Below are positions 21,906 through 32,838 of a stretch of DNA of 64,000 nt, in pieces; the stretch's first letter is position 1, and every line of letters starts with the position of its first letter. The notes beneath the pieces were generated by a model. It was not told the origin of the DNA and made no database searches. It saw nothing but the letters and a program-made list of their open reading frames with translations. The stretch covers positions 27,158,655-27,222,654 of the forward strand of contig OX411549.1 of assembly GCA_948146395.1 (NCBI GenBank), written 5' to 3'. Origin of the DNA: Fragum whitleyi (lineage: Eukaryota > Mollusca > Bivalvia > Cardiida > Cardiidae). The position numbers were made by a program, and so were the translations under genes.

Positions 21906-22941
21906 GATAATCATAAATTAACCCTCAAAATGTTTACACATTTATTTTTCAATATAAATTAATAAAAAAAGTCCGAACTACCCCCTTTTATTCGACCGAG
22001 ATCGCGCTACTCAACTCTACGCCTATAAAATTCACGTTCGATGCGATGCACTATTTTAATAAATGATTGCAGTCAATAGAAAATATATTTCCTAATATTC
22101 GCCACCAAATTATTTTCTGTATCGTCTACTCAACTAGTGCCGCGATTCATTTTACGAGAGAGAGTATTTTTTGGTAGCAAACTCCATCTTGGTCACGTGA
22201 CTAGCGCCTAGTTGCGAGCTTTTCCATTGGCTGTGGCCTGTAATTAGAACTGAAATTAATTGAATATTCTGGTTCTCGGCTTTGCTTTTCAGTATTTCTA
22301 TTGGCCTTAAGCAGGAAAACAACTTGACTGGTCCTACTGTCGAATCATGTATGATTGTCAATAGATGAACCAGTGTAGAAAACAACATCCAGTAATGTGG
22401 TTCCGTTTAATCTTTATTTTACGAATTAAAAGTAGTCTGAAAAAAATAATTAGTGAACACAAATAGACGATCGATTTCACAAATTAAATTTAGACAGGAA
22501 AAAAGGATAAACCATGTAGTTTCTTTTTTATTGGCTTTCCGTATAATTGATAGGAAAAATTTGAACAGTGAACAGAAGTATACGAGATGCTGCCGTTAAT
22601 GATTAAATACCAATAAGTGCTAGATAATTTGAAAGCTGTTGATACCCTTGTTATTTTTGAGTGAACTATGATCAGCTCCAGATTATTGAAAGCATCAAGA
22701 GTATGCCAAATCAAAGACAGGACATTTTTTTTTTGGGGGGGGGGGGGGGGATTCAGGTGATATTTGTAGGTGACTTCTCCAGTTCCCCCCTATAAGTAGC
22801 ATGCTCTACAATGACGAAGGGAAGTTTTGATTTCATCATGTGAATTTCAAACACAGAGTAGTATTAAATCAGGTGGTCAGACAAAGAGAAGAATCACTTA
22901 TAAAGCCTTTCAAGGTGTCTGCCTCGACGAGGTATTTTGAA
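21906..22941. other. No gene seen; T/G homopolymer
   Basis: A run of T followed by about 17 G lies at about 22724-22750, a likely assembly-sensitive spot. The minus-strand frames at 22152-22388 and 22490-22714 show no motif. Confidence 0.45.
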
Positions 22942-23104
22942 AATCGTAGACCTATGTGAGATAGCGGCTGGAGGCTAGGAAAGGATGTGGTGGTTGTACT
23001 GGTGATAGAAATACCAGGAATCCATTGTTAGGTGCTCCAGCCGCCGCGATATAACTGAAATAATGTTGAAAGCGGAGTTTAACTCCATTCAATCAATCAA
23101 TCGA
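22942..23104 (+). mobile_element. SINE family A, 3' portion
   Basis: It matches the body and tail of the full copies (ATCGTAGACCTATGTG, GGCTGGAGGCTAGGAAAGGA, GCCGCCGCGATATAACTGAA). It ends in a CAATCAATCAATC tail. The tRNA-like head is missing. Confidence 0.8.
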
Positions 23105-23496
23105 CAAGGTGTCACAGAAGTCTGAATTATCGATTTCAAATCTTATTTCAAAACTTCCTGAATCCAGTGACCACACAATAAACCTTTTTCAACTAATGAC
23201 AGAGTCGATGACTTTGACAGAGATAGCCGGCTTCAATTTCCTAGACAACTGATTGAATCACCAGCCAAGGATGAGGGGAAAATATCTACCCTGTCCAATC
23301 CGGTTGCTCCAAAAACATTCAAGCTAAATATTGGATGACCCGTGATCATGACAAGTAACCTAAAAATAAAATTGTAAACGGTTTAAGGGGAAAACTGAAG
23401 GCCAAGGATGGACAGGATCTTTTGGTTAATTCTCCCAATATAAATCATCCAGTTATGATACAGAAATACAAAATTAAAGGAAAAATGTCCAATTTT

Positions 23497-24600
23497 CAGC
23501 CCACCTGAGCACATCGTGCACAAGTAGAGCTTTTGTGATCATTGAGTGTCTGTCGTGCGTCGTAGGACCTCAACAATTAAAATTTTCTCACATTAGAAGC
23601 CACAAATATGGTCCAATCATCATAAAACTTGGTCAGAATGATTGTCAGGTCACAAGCATGAACCCTTTTGAAATGGGAGGTACCTGTGCCATATCACGGG
23701 AAAAGGGGTCTTAATGACAATTTTCTTGTTTACACTAAAAAGGCCACAAATATGGTCCTATCATCATGAAACTTGTGCAGAATCGTTGTCTTCTCAGGAT
23801 GATCCCTTTTGAAAAAGGGAAGGGTCTGTGCTATATCAGGGGAAAAGGGGCCTAAATGACAATTGTCTTGTTAACATTCTATAGACCACAAATTCATGAA
23901 TTTTGGTCACAATGATTGTCAGGGCACAAGGATGAAGCTCATTGAAAAATGTGAAGGATCCGTGCCATATCGCGAAATAAAATGGCCTTAATAAACATTT
24001 TCTTTTAAACACTTTAGAGACAACTGATATGGTCCTATTTTCGTGCAACTTTGTCAAAATGTTTGCCAGGTCACAAGACTGAATAGTATAAAAATGAGAA
24101 GGATTCGTGCTATATCATGGGAAAATGGGCCTTACTGACAATTTTCTTATTTACACTCTAGTTGCCACAAACATGATCCACTCTTTACGAAACTCCGTCA
24201 GAATGATTGAAAGGTCAAAGCATTAACCCGATTGAAAATGGAAAGGATCCTAGCTATATCACGGGAAAAGGAGCCTTAAATATATTATTCTTGATAACAC
24301 ACTAGAGTCCATAAATATGGGCCAGTCTTCATGGACTTAGGTCAGGGTGTCAAATCACAAGGATGAACCCAATTCAAAATGGAAAGGATCCGTGCTATAT
24401 CACGGAAAAGGGGACAATATTGACAATTTTCTTGTTTACATTCTACAGGTAAAAAACATGGTCAAATCTTCTCGAAACTTAGTCAGAATGTTTGTAAGGT
24501 CACAAGGATGAATTGGAAGGGTCCGTGTCATATCACGGGAAAAGGACCTTAAATAAAATTTTCTTATTAACACTCTATGGGCCACTTACCAATTATATCC
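23497..24600 (+). repeat. Degenerate tandem array, about 145-bp units
   Basis: About seven units share 'ttttcttgtttacact', 'gccacaaatatggtcctatc', 'tcatgaaactt-gtcagaatg-ttg' and 'gtgctatatcacgggaaaagg'. The array starts at AGCCCACCTGAGCAC. An inverse array of the same family lies at 51241-51960. No gene is present. Confidence 0.75.
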
Positions 24601-25132
24601 GCCGAACTTTAAAATCAGTTTTAGTGGTTGAGCAATCTGTGGTCTTTCCATGAGTGTTTTGATTTCAGCAGTAAAAGACACCGTATTTGTTGAAGACTTT
24701 CAACATGGAGCATGGCTTTTTCGAGGAACATTTTTCTAACTAAAAATGCTGTTTATTGTCCTTCTGTATTGAAGGGCATTGTGATCAGAGTTGGCTCCAT
24801 TATATGTGGATATTTGTTGATTAAAAAATTCTATACCATAAGAAATGTCCATTGCAGGTGTTATATGCACGGCTGTTGATTTTTTTAGTAATATCACACA
24901 CAATAAGATAAAACCCCTAAGTGCATGCTTGTATATCTTCAAGACATTAATTTAACATAATCATTTTGGAACTATCCTTCCCACCACTTTCATAAGCATG
25001 TTTTTACCATTGGAAAAAAATCACTAATTTCTTTTAATTTTGTTAGTCTTGAACCATAGTAGGTATCACTGGTCTTACATCTCTGAGGATATTTACAATT
25101 TTATGGATGATCAATAAGTTCTATAACAACAT
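24601..25132. other. No convincing gene
   Basis: AT-rich. The 68-residue minus-strand frame at 24736-24942 has no recognised motif. It may be a decayed tail of the transposase-like remnant that follows. Confidence 0.4.
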
Positions 25133-25393
25133 TTAGAAAGTCATCCATTTAGTCTCAATTACCCTGATAAAGTAGGAATAAGTGAAGCATTTCATAATTG
25201 ATAACACCTCAGCTAAATTATTTCTCTTTTTTTGTTGTGTATTAAGAAAGATGTGACCATAAGTAAGTTTTCGATGTAGTCGAAGACTGTTTGTCTGGTC
25301 CAACTTTAATACATCAATAAACATTGGCCATTGGATTGTAGTCTCATTTGGTAATTTAAGTCTTGTGTCCTTGGATTTAATCCAACTTTTCAT
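25133..25393 (-). pseudogene. Possible P-element/THAP9-like transposase remnant
   Basis: The frame reads a Trp-containing segment (IQWPMFIDVLKLD), then a basic stretch (LRLHRKLTYGHIFLN), then KRNNLAEVLS. This order resembles the P-element transposase block in which an [R]KLTxxH motif is followed by KMRVxLAxQVLS. The usual Met-Arg pair and the Gln are not conserved and the frame is short, so it looks decayed. The call rests on motif resemblance only. Confidence 0.35.
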
Positions 25394-26372
25394 AATTTTA
25401 TTCGTTATTTTTTAAACACGTGAGAAACATCCCTTATAAATATGATTGCCTCGAATAAATTTGATTCAGTGATAAAAAATGGTATCTTTTATTACTGTTC
25501 GGTCCTACAAATGTATACATAAAAGAACGATTATCCACTTATCCATCAATGCATGTATAAAGAACTTTAAACCCAAATGTCCATAGGTACTGAATGGCTT
25601 TCCAAAATAATGAATACAGTTCCAAAGCCTGAGTATTACCCGTGATGGACTGGGCAAATGGGAACCGGAAGCCTGTAATTCACCGAAATAGTAGCTGAGG
25701 TGCATAGGTATCAAACATTTCGTCTTTGCTTCCTCTTCTTATTGCAATACGGTAATCAGCTGCTTCATCTTAATCAGTTAAACCAACCAATTCAACTACA
25801 TTCCCTTACTTACTTATTTGAATAACACTTTGTTTTGACATCTTATCAAACATAATTCCACCAGTAAGCCTATTCACAGAAAAAAAAACACGTCTCTTTG
25901 CTTCCTCGCATACATTCAAATGTTGACATGTCAAACCAAGGCTCTCGTTTGATTTATTTTTATACATGACAAGTGTAGAAGCTGATGGAAGAGGAAACAT
26001 GTTTGGTGAGAGTAACAGCTGGTAGCTTTAAGGACTTCTACTGTATAACTTTAAGCATGTGCCAATGGATTTTTCTACTTTCTGCCCTCTGGGTCCCTGG
26101 ATACATTTTTTGACTGTTGAATAAACAAATTCACCCGCTCAGGGCTTGCATGTTTCAGTTGTTTTGTGTGAGTGGTGGTCTCATCTTTTTTGGTTTTGGT
26201 ATATTAATTTTTTGTTGTCATTATTTGAAGAGTCACTTTCTTACAAGTTTTTGTCTCAGATTAAAAGGATATAACTCCTGGACAAGTATATGGGCGTATT
26301 GTATTTATCTTGGTTGTTTAATATCAATCCAGTATGTGATATCTACAAAGTTTAATAGTTTTGTTCATAATT

Positions 26373-26730
26373 TTACCTTGACATATTTTCAAGTGATCCA
26401 CAGTAGTAAAATATTTTTAAACTGCTCTCATTTATGATGTAAATCTCTCCAACTTGAACTTTAATCAAGTTGACTTTTCTTCCAAACACGATCAGCTCCC
26501 AAGAGCCATTGTCATATAGTGTCACGGTTTCCATCACAGAATTTCCATTGGATGTAAACACTTTCAACAGAACATGTAATGTTGTGCTTAGAAACTTTAC
26601 TTAGATTTAAGAAATTTGGAACAAATTTTACCACTTCATTGAAAGGCATAGTTGTTATAGCTGGGTTTATTTCCTTGATATTTACATCCTGTTACAACAA
26701 CCACTTCACTCCTTTCTTTTTAGCTCACCT
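26373..26730 (-). pseudogene. Decayed coding remnant, OB-fold-like pattern
   Basis: Two minus-strand frames appear to continue each other across a one-base shift near 26555-26575. The first contains FNEVVKFVPNFLNLSKVSKH. The second continues ETVTLYDNGSWELIVFG and then a VQVGEIYIINE strand. Alternating strands with a DNGSWEL turn recall single-strand-binding OB folds such as RPA. I cannot name the family. It lies about 1 kb upstream (on the minus strand) of the P-element-like fragment and may belong to the same dead element. Confidence 0.25.
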
Positions 26731-27185
26731 GAGTTGGATTCATCTTAGATTTTACAAGACTGAATGGATTGTATATTGAATATAAATAATTAAATGGAAA
26801 GACGGATTTGTAAAAAAAAAGAATACCACATTTATGTGATATTAGAAGAAGATTGACACTACACAAGTATCCATACTAAGAATCGCTTATTGATGTCGAA
26901 AAGAGACAATACGGAAACGAGCGTTTAACTTATGTAACAAATGACGTATTCATTTTTTGTTACATGGACAGAAAAAATGATTTCAACTCTTAGTCTATGA
27001 AAACTTGAAGCTCTAAAGGGAAGAGGTTTTCGCGGTTTTATGAAAAAGGTATGTGCAGGCATGGTACAGCTGTGGTTGTCAAAAGTAGCTCAGAAGTTCT
27101 AATGTCAGATTATAATGACATGATTGCAGTTGACGTGTTAACAAGTATTGTACAGAATGTCTGCATAGTCTTTGGTGAGCTTGTA

Positions 27186-27452
27186 GATTGATTGATTGAA
27201 TAGAGTTTTACGCCTCTTTCAACATTTTTCAGTTATATTTCGGTGACCCGGGCACCTAATAATGGATCCCTTGTATTTCTCTTACCATTAACACCAGGAT
27301 ATCCTTCTAGCTGCTTTGTTACATAGGTCTACGATTATCAACCCATTGGTAAGGGACGAATAGTCGGAAAGAATGAATGCCGCCGTCGGGGATTGAACCC
27401 AGGACCTCTCGATTGACAGTCCGACGCGCTACCAACTGCGCTATGGCGGCGG
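27186..27452 (-). mobile_element. SINE family A, full copy
   Basis: Read on the minus strand, it begins GCCGCCATAGCGCAGTTGG (A box). It then has a GTC-anticodon-like loop in TCGGACTGTCAATCG, a B box GGGTTCAATCC, a body and a CAATCAATCAATC tail. It is tRNA-Asp-like in head sequence. The anticodon stem does not pair cleanly, so it is not called as a tRNA gene. Confidence 0.85.
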
Positions 27453-28517
27453 CGACATGACCTTGTAGAGAAGACATGATTGTTCTACTCACACAGTTTC
27501 GGAAGGACATATTGTCATCTCTCGAAGTCCAGTTTTTCTAAGTATCGATGAATAAACAAATTGAAGACTCAGAACCGAAAAAATCCCAAACAGACCATCC
27601 TCAGTCATAGGATATTACCAGACAGTGCTTTATATGATAAACCTGGTAGTCAACAGGCTAGAATATCAAATGAACAATTCTCTTAGTTCGTTGGCACTGT
27701 TACTAAAATAGACAGTGATTTGTGCCAATTTTGTTTCTCAGAGAAAACCAATAAATGATATAGTATCATTCTTGTAAGGGTCGGTATCACAGTGGAAGCA
27801 CTTTATTAAAGATGGTCAAATATGACTTTGCAAACCCCTATTGAAGCGGTCAAAACAATTCAATAAGGAAACTGTTCTGATTTACTTCTTAAATTATTTA
27901 CGTATTCTTATCCTTTTAAGACATTCATACAAAAAGTGAATCTCCTATAAAGCTATAAAGCAGACAATTAGTTCAAATGCAACAGTAACATGATGAAAAC
28001 TTGAAGAGTCAAACTGACCCACTGAAACAAAATTTATGATTCAAAAAAAGATATTTTCATTATTGCATTTCTCTGCGTTATTTAAATGTACTAAGTATAT
28101 TAATACTAACTAGGATCACAGGCCCCTTCACCATACCTTTAAAGGTCACGTATTTGATAGAAACCATCAAACATGTAAACATTGACCAGTTGTCAAAATT
28201 TTATTTTTTAATTTTACCCGTGTGTGGTTAGGCAGGCAAAAGTTAATTTTCTACGACACTAGTTTGATATATTTCATTCCCATAAAGTCGTTTGAACATT
28301 GAAGACTTCAAATCATTCCATTGATAATGCTCTTGTTAACTGAAAATTAAATCGATAGATGTTAACATAAATATGGGAGAGTAAATATGGGAGAGTTTAT
28401 TACTTGATATTTAGGAGATTGCTAAAATGTTAACAATGCATAGTCAAAAACCAAATTAAACATTGGTTTAATTAGAAAACTTTGAAACTATAGCTTTATC
28501 GAAGCTGTAGTAGAACC
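27453..28517. other. No recognisable feature
   Basis: AT-rich sequence without long frames, exon-like segments or repeats that recur in the window. Confidence 0.5.
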
Positions 28518-28745
28518 GCCGTCATAGTTCAGTTGGTAGCGCGTCGGACTGTCAATCTGGAGGTCCCGGGTTCGATCGCAGACGTTGGCACTCATTCTTT
28601 CTGATTTTTTGTTGTCCACTAATGGGTCGATAATCGAAGACCTATATGGGATATCACATGGGGGCTAGAAAAGGATGACTTGGTGGTACAGGTGTGAGGA
28701 ATAACAGGTGCTCCAACCACCGCGATAACCCATTCGAAAAAAAAT
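28518..28745 (+). mobile_element. SINE family A, copy with 3' truncation
   Basis: The head GCCGTCATAGTTCAGTTGG and B box GGGTTCGATCG are present. The body ends around 'accaccgcgataacccattc' without the CAATCAATC tail. Confidence 0.8.
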
Positions 28746-29132
28746 CAAGCTGTAGTAAAAAGCTGTTACAAACCTTTCAGGATGGCAACTTGGAACATAA
28801 TTGACATAGGACAATGGACTAACATTGCAAAGGTACATGGTATATTAATGTTCAAGGGAGTATGTGTTGGCCTAGACATAGTTGTTGCAATTAGCTCCCA
28901 TTGGGAACCCTCAATAAATGACCGACCTTTAAATACGATTTAATCTGGAGCATTTTTTTCACAACATATGTTAGGTGGCGAAAATTAGAAGCACCAAATT
29001 GAAACCACTGCATTTTTAAGACGACGCGAAAGTATCCCAAAATACGATACTTGTCTTCTATAACAATCAGCTATTACATTTATCCTTATTTTACACTTGC
29101 TCATCTTATTCATCACTCTTGCGTAGTACGTC

Positions 29133-29382
29133 GCCGTCATAGCGCAACTGGTCTGACGAGTCGGACTGTCATTCTAAAGATCCCGGGTTCGATCCCCGAC
29201 GGCGGCACTCATTTTTTCCGCCTATTTGTCTTCCACCAATGGGTCGATAATCGTAGACCTATGTGGGGTATTAGCTGGAGGCTAGGAAAGGATGTTATGG
29301 TAGTACTGGGGTGAGAAATACCAATATTTCATTGTAAGAAATAATTTTGAAAGCGCCGTAAAACCCTATTGAATCAATCAAT
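29133..29382 (+). mobile_element. SINE family A, full copy
   Basis: The head GCCGTCATAGCGCAACTGG, B box GGGTTCGATCCCCGACGG and body lead to a TGAATCAATCAAT tail. It lies 65 bp upstream of the proposed 5' end of the Helitron. Confidence 0.85.
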
Positions 29383-29447
29383 ACTCGTGTAGTACCACAA
29401 TCTAAATGAGGCCATCATTATGTCATTTTATGCACGTTTTGCTTTTT

Positions 29448-29478
29448 TATGCCCCCGTATCGAGAGATCGGGGGCATA
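29448..29478 (+). repeat. 5'-terminal hairpin of the Helentron (proposed)
   Basis: TATGCCCCCG pairs perfectly with CGGGGGCATA across an 11-base loop. The GGGGGCAT at 39499-39506 is an inverted match to the first arm, giving short terminal inverted repeats at the two ends. Confidence 0.65.
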
Positions 29479-29489
29479 TTGTTTTACTC

Positions 29490-30000
29490 ATGTCCGTCTG
29501 TCTGTCCGTCCGTCTGTCTGTCCGTCCGTCTGTCTGTCCGAAAACTTAACCTTTGCCTTTTCTCCAAAAGTATTTGACATACAAAGCTCAAATTTGTTAT
29601 GCAACTTCATTTTAATGATATCTATCTGTTCGATGCAATTTGACTTTCCTCAAGCTCAACCATTAACCCTTATCAACCCTTTACTCTACGAAAACTTAAC
29701 CTTTTACTCCAAAAACTTAACCTTTGCCATTTCTCCAAAAGTATTTGACATACAAAGCTCAAATTTGGTATGCAACTTCATTTCAATGATATCTATCTGT
29801 TCGATGTAATTTGACTTTCCTCAAGGTCAGCCATTAACCCTTATCAACCCTTAACCTTTTACTCCAAAAACTTAACCTTTGTCATTTCTCCAAAAGTATT
29901 TGACATACAAAGCTCAAATTTGGTATGCAACTTCATTTCAATGATATCTATCTGTTCGATGCAATTTGACTTTCCTCAAGGTCAACCATTAACCCTATGT
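29490..30000 (+). repeat. GTCTGTCC tract and three tandem units of 155-170 bp
   Basis: A GTCTGTCC microsatellite (about 29490-29540) is followed by units starting near 29541, 29711 and 29866. Each contains AAACTTAACCTTTGCC, CTCCAAAAGTATTTGACATA, 'tatgcaacttcattt-aatga' and 'ctgttcgatgcaatttgac'. They lie in the 5' non-coding part of the Helentron. The 129-residue frame across them is not a gene. Confidence 0.85.
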
Positions 30001-30744
30001 TATATGTATACATCTTGATGGATAGGTGAATTCATTGATTATATATTCTAGGATTATCAGGCAAGTGAGTGAGTATATGCTAATGTTATGCTAATTTCTT
30101 CCCTCCATCTTTAAATGTAGGGGGACTACATCGGATTCACGTGCTGTCTGATTATTCTTCTGTCTAATTTCATTCATATGCTCCATAACTATTAAAAAGA
30201 TAGCTCACAAGATTGTGAACTATTCACAGCAGATGGAGGGCTTATAGTTCTAGTGGATAACTGCCTGCAAATTGTTCCTGCAAATTGTTCATTAAGGTTT
30301 CATTAAGGTAAGACCTTGGTTATGGGCTATGTGACCAGTTATGGAATGAAATCCTGTTTGGTGCGAATAGATGATTCCAAGGGAAGTAATTTTCATTGCT
30401 CTCAAATTTTGAATTTTTGATTTTAGTTTACAATTAGATACATTTACACAAAAATTGTTATGAATATTCCCCCAGAAATATGAGCACCCTAAATTAGTTC
30501 TGCTGTTATGAAAAACGACAATATTGCATTTAATGGTACTTCAAAAATGCTCAGACTTACGGATGTCACGGAATAAGCAGAAATATTATTATGCTGGAAG
30601 TGCATAACCCAGGTCTTACCTTAATACAGTTTTAAGTTTTCCCATTGTGTGAGTCAAAGTTGGACTCCATAGCATTGCTTTATTAATTTTCTGAACTTGC
30701 TTGCTTCTTACACTTTTAATCATAGAATATCATACTTGTTTCAG

Positions 30745-30914
30745 ATGCTTGAGAAAATGGACTTTGAAGAATTGTATAAAAACAGTGACAGGATAGGAGG
30801 AAATTCTGAAAACACGTCCACTCTCAGTAATAATTGTAATAGCTGTAGGAACAATCTTCATCATGATATTTCATTAAAACTTTTACATAATTATCCTGTT
30901 TGCAAACTCTTAAG
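30745..30914 (+). CDS. Possible upstream exon of the Helentron ORF1
   Basis: A TTGTTTCAG acceptor precedes ATG, and an AAG|GTATAC donor follows 56 open codons. The product starts MLEKMDFEELYKNSDRIGG and includes NCNSCRNNLHH, a Cys-x2-Cys pair. A TTTTTCAG acceptor lies at 31027, just before ORF1. The exon ends in phase 2, while joining in frame to ORF1 at that acceptor would need phase 1, so either the splice site or the assignment is wrong. Treat it as a candidate only. Confidence 0.3.
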
Positions 30915-31044
30915 GTATACAGCCCCTCATTAAAAACACCACTTTCTAGCCATACAAAATGCATCAAATTACATACATTGTAAATACACTTCTCATGGTT
31001 GCTTACAATAGCCAATTTATTTTTCAGGTGGATGGCAAGACTAC

Positions 31045-32838
31045 ATGACAGGGAATAAAGGTGCACACATGATGTTTGGGAACATGGAGTTGACTTGCAC
31101 ATTGTGCAATAAACAGTTTACCACAAAGACCAGACTAAACAACCATAAGTGCACATACTGTAGTAATTGTAAAAAGAACTACAGTTCTTACCAAAAGCTA
31201 ACTGTCCATAAGTGTATATCATCCAAAGAAGCTAGATCATCATCCACTGGAAACATTACCAACAACATAGACAATACTGGTACTATTTTAACGTCCAAGC
31301 AAACAACATCATCAGCCATGGGAAACACTATCAACAACATAGACAATACTGGTACTATTATAGCGTCCAAGCAAACAACATCATCAGCCATGGAAAACAC
31401 TACCAACAACATAGACAATACTGGTACTATTATAACTTCCAAGCAAACAATATCATCAGCCATGGGAAACAATATTAGTACTATTATAACGTCCAAGCAA
31501 ACAGCATCATCAGCCATGGGAAACATTACCAACAACATAGACAATATTGGTACTATTATAACGTCCAAGCAAAGAACATCATCAGCCATGGGAAACATTA
31601 CCAACAACATAGACAAAACTGATACTACTATAACGTCATTCACATTGTGCAATAAACAGTTTACCACAAAGACCAGACTAAACAACCATAAGTGCACATA
31701 CTGTAGTCATTGTAAAAAGAACTACAGTTCTTACCAAAAGTTTACTTTACATAAGTGTATATCATCCAAAGAAGCTAGATCAACAAACACCGGAAACACT
31801 ACCAACAAAATAGACAACACTGGTACTATTATAAAATCCAAGCAAACAACATCATCAGCCACTGGAAATATTACCGACAACATAGAAAATAGTGGTACCC
31901 TTATAACTGATGAAATAATTGGAGTGACTTTAAATCTTATGTCACAGCAATGGCCAAATGTCAACATAGGATTTAGATTACCAGCAGAGGTGGAGGCCAT
32001 TCTATCAAATAGTGATTATTGTGTTAACACTGTTCCAGTTCATGAACATGCTGTAAATATTCATTTCACCAATGGTCATTGGGTTACAACTTGGCAAGAT
32101 CCTTGTGACTTGAAAATTAAACTGTATGACTCTTTACACTCAAATGCTAGATTGCGTGCTCTTTTGCCTACATTAAAACTCTTCTATGATCTCAATGTGT
32201 ATAAAATACAGTATATCTGTTGTGCTACCCAACAATCAGAGGCATCTTGTGGAGCGTATGCTGTGGCTTTTGCAGTTAGTTGTGCAGAACATATTCACCC
32301 AGACAAAATAGTCTTTGCTCCTGATCAAGAAACAAGGATTCATTTGTCTCTTTGTTTACAACAGCAAAACATTAAAATGTTCCCTGTGCATGTAGGACAA
32401 ACTTTGACTCCAACTCTGCATACAGAACATATGATAACAGTGTTAAAGGAAATAGAAAGACAGAAACAGATGAGAAAGCTAACCAGACAAGACAAAATTG
32501 TTGGACAATCAAATGACACAACAAAAGCAATCAAGAGAAAGGTAGAGTTACATATACTGGATAAAGCTGCTCATTCCACAGAAAAATCTGTACATAAACG
32601 ACAAAAAATCCTACCACAGTCAGACCAGGTTGGAGACCCAGCTAATGATGATGATAATAAACATCATATTTGTCATGATCAGGAATCCATTAGATTGATA
32701 ATTGACAGAGAAAGAAAAAGAAAGACAGGTTATCAGAGAGCTTTCAACAAAAGGAAGAAAGAAAGTTTAAGGATAAAGAAGCACATAGAAAAAAAAGGCT
32801 ACTTGAAAGTGATGTCCACAAACAAGTTAGAAAATTGA
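31045..32838 (+). CDS. Helentron ORF1: zinc fingers and Ulp1-like cysteine protease
   Basis: 597 residues. Two near-identical zinc-finger pairs (CTLCNKQFTTKTRLNNHKC and YCSNCKKNYSSYQKLTVHKC type) lie at about residues 15-60 and 200-245. They flank five or so 25-residue repeats containing SSAMGNxxNNIDNTGTII. A protease-like domain covers about 290-450: His in HFTNGHWVTTW, Asp in LYDSLH, and Cys in QQSEASCGAYAVAFA. This matches the His-Asp-Gln-Cys arrangement of C48 (Ulp1/SENP) peptidases. The C-terminus is Lys/Arg-rich. ORF2 begins in the -1 frame before this stop. In intact elements the two are presumably one polyprotein. Typical Helentrons carry an OTU-type protease instead, which makes this version notable. 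The ATG chosen is the first in frame, and the frame is open upstream to about the TTTTTCAG at 31027. Confidence 0.8.
   Translation: MTGNKGAHMMFGNMELTCTLCNKQFTTKTRLNNHKCTYCSNCKKNYSSYQKLTVHKCISSKEARSSSTGNITNNIDNTGTILTSKQTTSSAMGNTINNIDNTGTIIASKQTTSSAMENTTNNIDNTGTIITSKQTISSAMGNNISTIITSKQTASSAMGNITNNIDNIGTIITSKQRTSSAMGNITNNIDKTDTTITSFTLCNKQFTTKTRLNNHKCTYCSHCKKNYSSYQKFTLHKCISSKEARSTNTGNTTNKIDNTGTIIKSKQTTSSATGNITDNIENSGTLITDEIIGVTLNLMSQQWPNVNIGFRLPAEVEAILSNSDYCVNTVPVHEHAVNIHFTNGHWVTTWQDPCDLKIKLYDSLHSNARLRALLPTLKLFYDLNVYKIQYICCATQQSEASCGAYAVAFAVSCAEHIHPDKIVFAPDQETRIHLSLCLQQQNIKMFPVHVGQTLTPTLHTEHMITVLKEIERQKQMRKLTRQDKIVGQSNDTTKAIKRKVELHILDKAAHSTEKSVHKRQKILPQSDQVGDPANDDDNKHHICHDQESIRLIIDRERKRKTGYQRAFNKRKKESLRIKKHIEKKGYLKVMSTNKLEN
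31240..31640 (+). repeat. 75-bp tandem repeats inside ORF1
   Basis: Units of about 75 bp (ACATCATCAGCCATGGGAAA ... AACAACATAGACAATACTGG) encode a Ser/Thr/Asn-rich 25-residue repeat. The length keeps frame. One unit (near 31470) is shortened. Two diverged units recur after the second zinc-finger pair, near 31790-31900. Confidence 0.85.

Noticed and set aside
23497..24600. Regularly spaced repeats considered as a CRISPR-like array
   Set aside because: Units are 145 bp, diverged along their whole length, with no short identical repeat and no unique spacers. The genome is eukaryotic.
26117..26437. 106-residue hydrophobic plus-strand frame as a membrane protein
   Set aside because: The composition follows T-rich DNA, no family motif is present, and it overlaps the minus-strand remnant.
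27380..27452. tRNA-Asp-like sequence as a real tRNA gene (also 28518 and 29133)
   Set aside because: The anticodon stem mismatches and the shared downstream body and CAATCAATC tail show these are SINE heads.
31188..31697. 169-residue antisense frame over ORF1
   Set aside because: A shadow of the 75-bp repeats. It disappears outside the repeat region.
32789..32796. Programmed -1 frameshift as the sole explanation of the ORF1/ORF2 break
   Set aside because: Kept only as a possibility. The repeat pattern already appears in the ORF2 frame upstream of the slippery run, which favours a simple indel.
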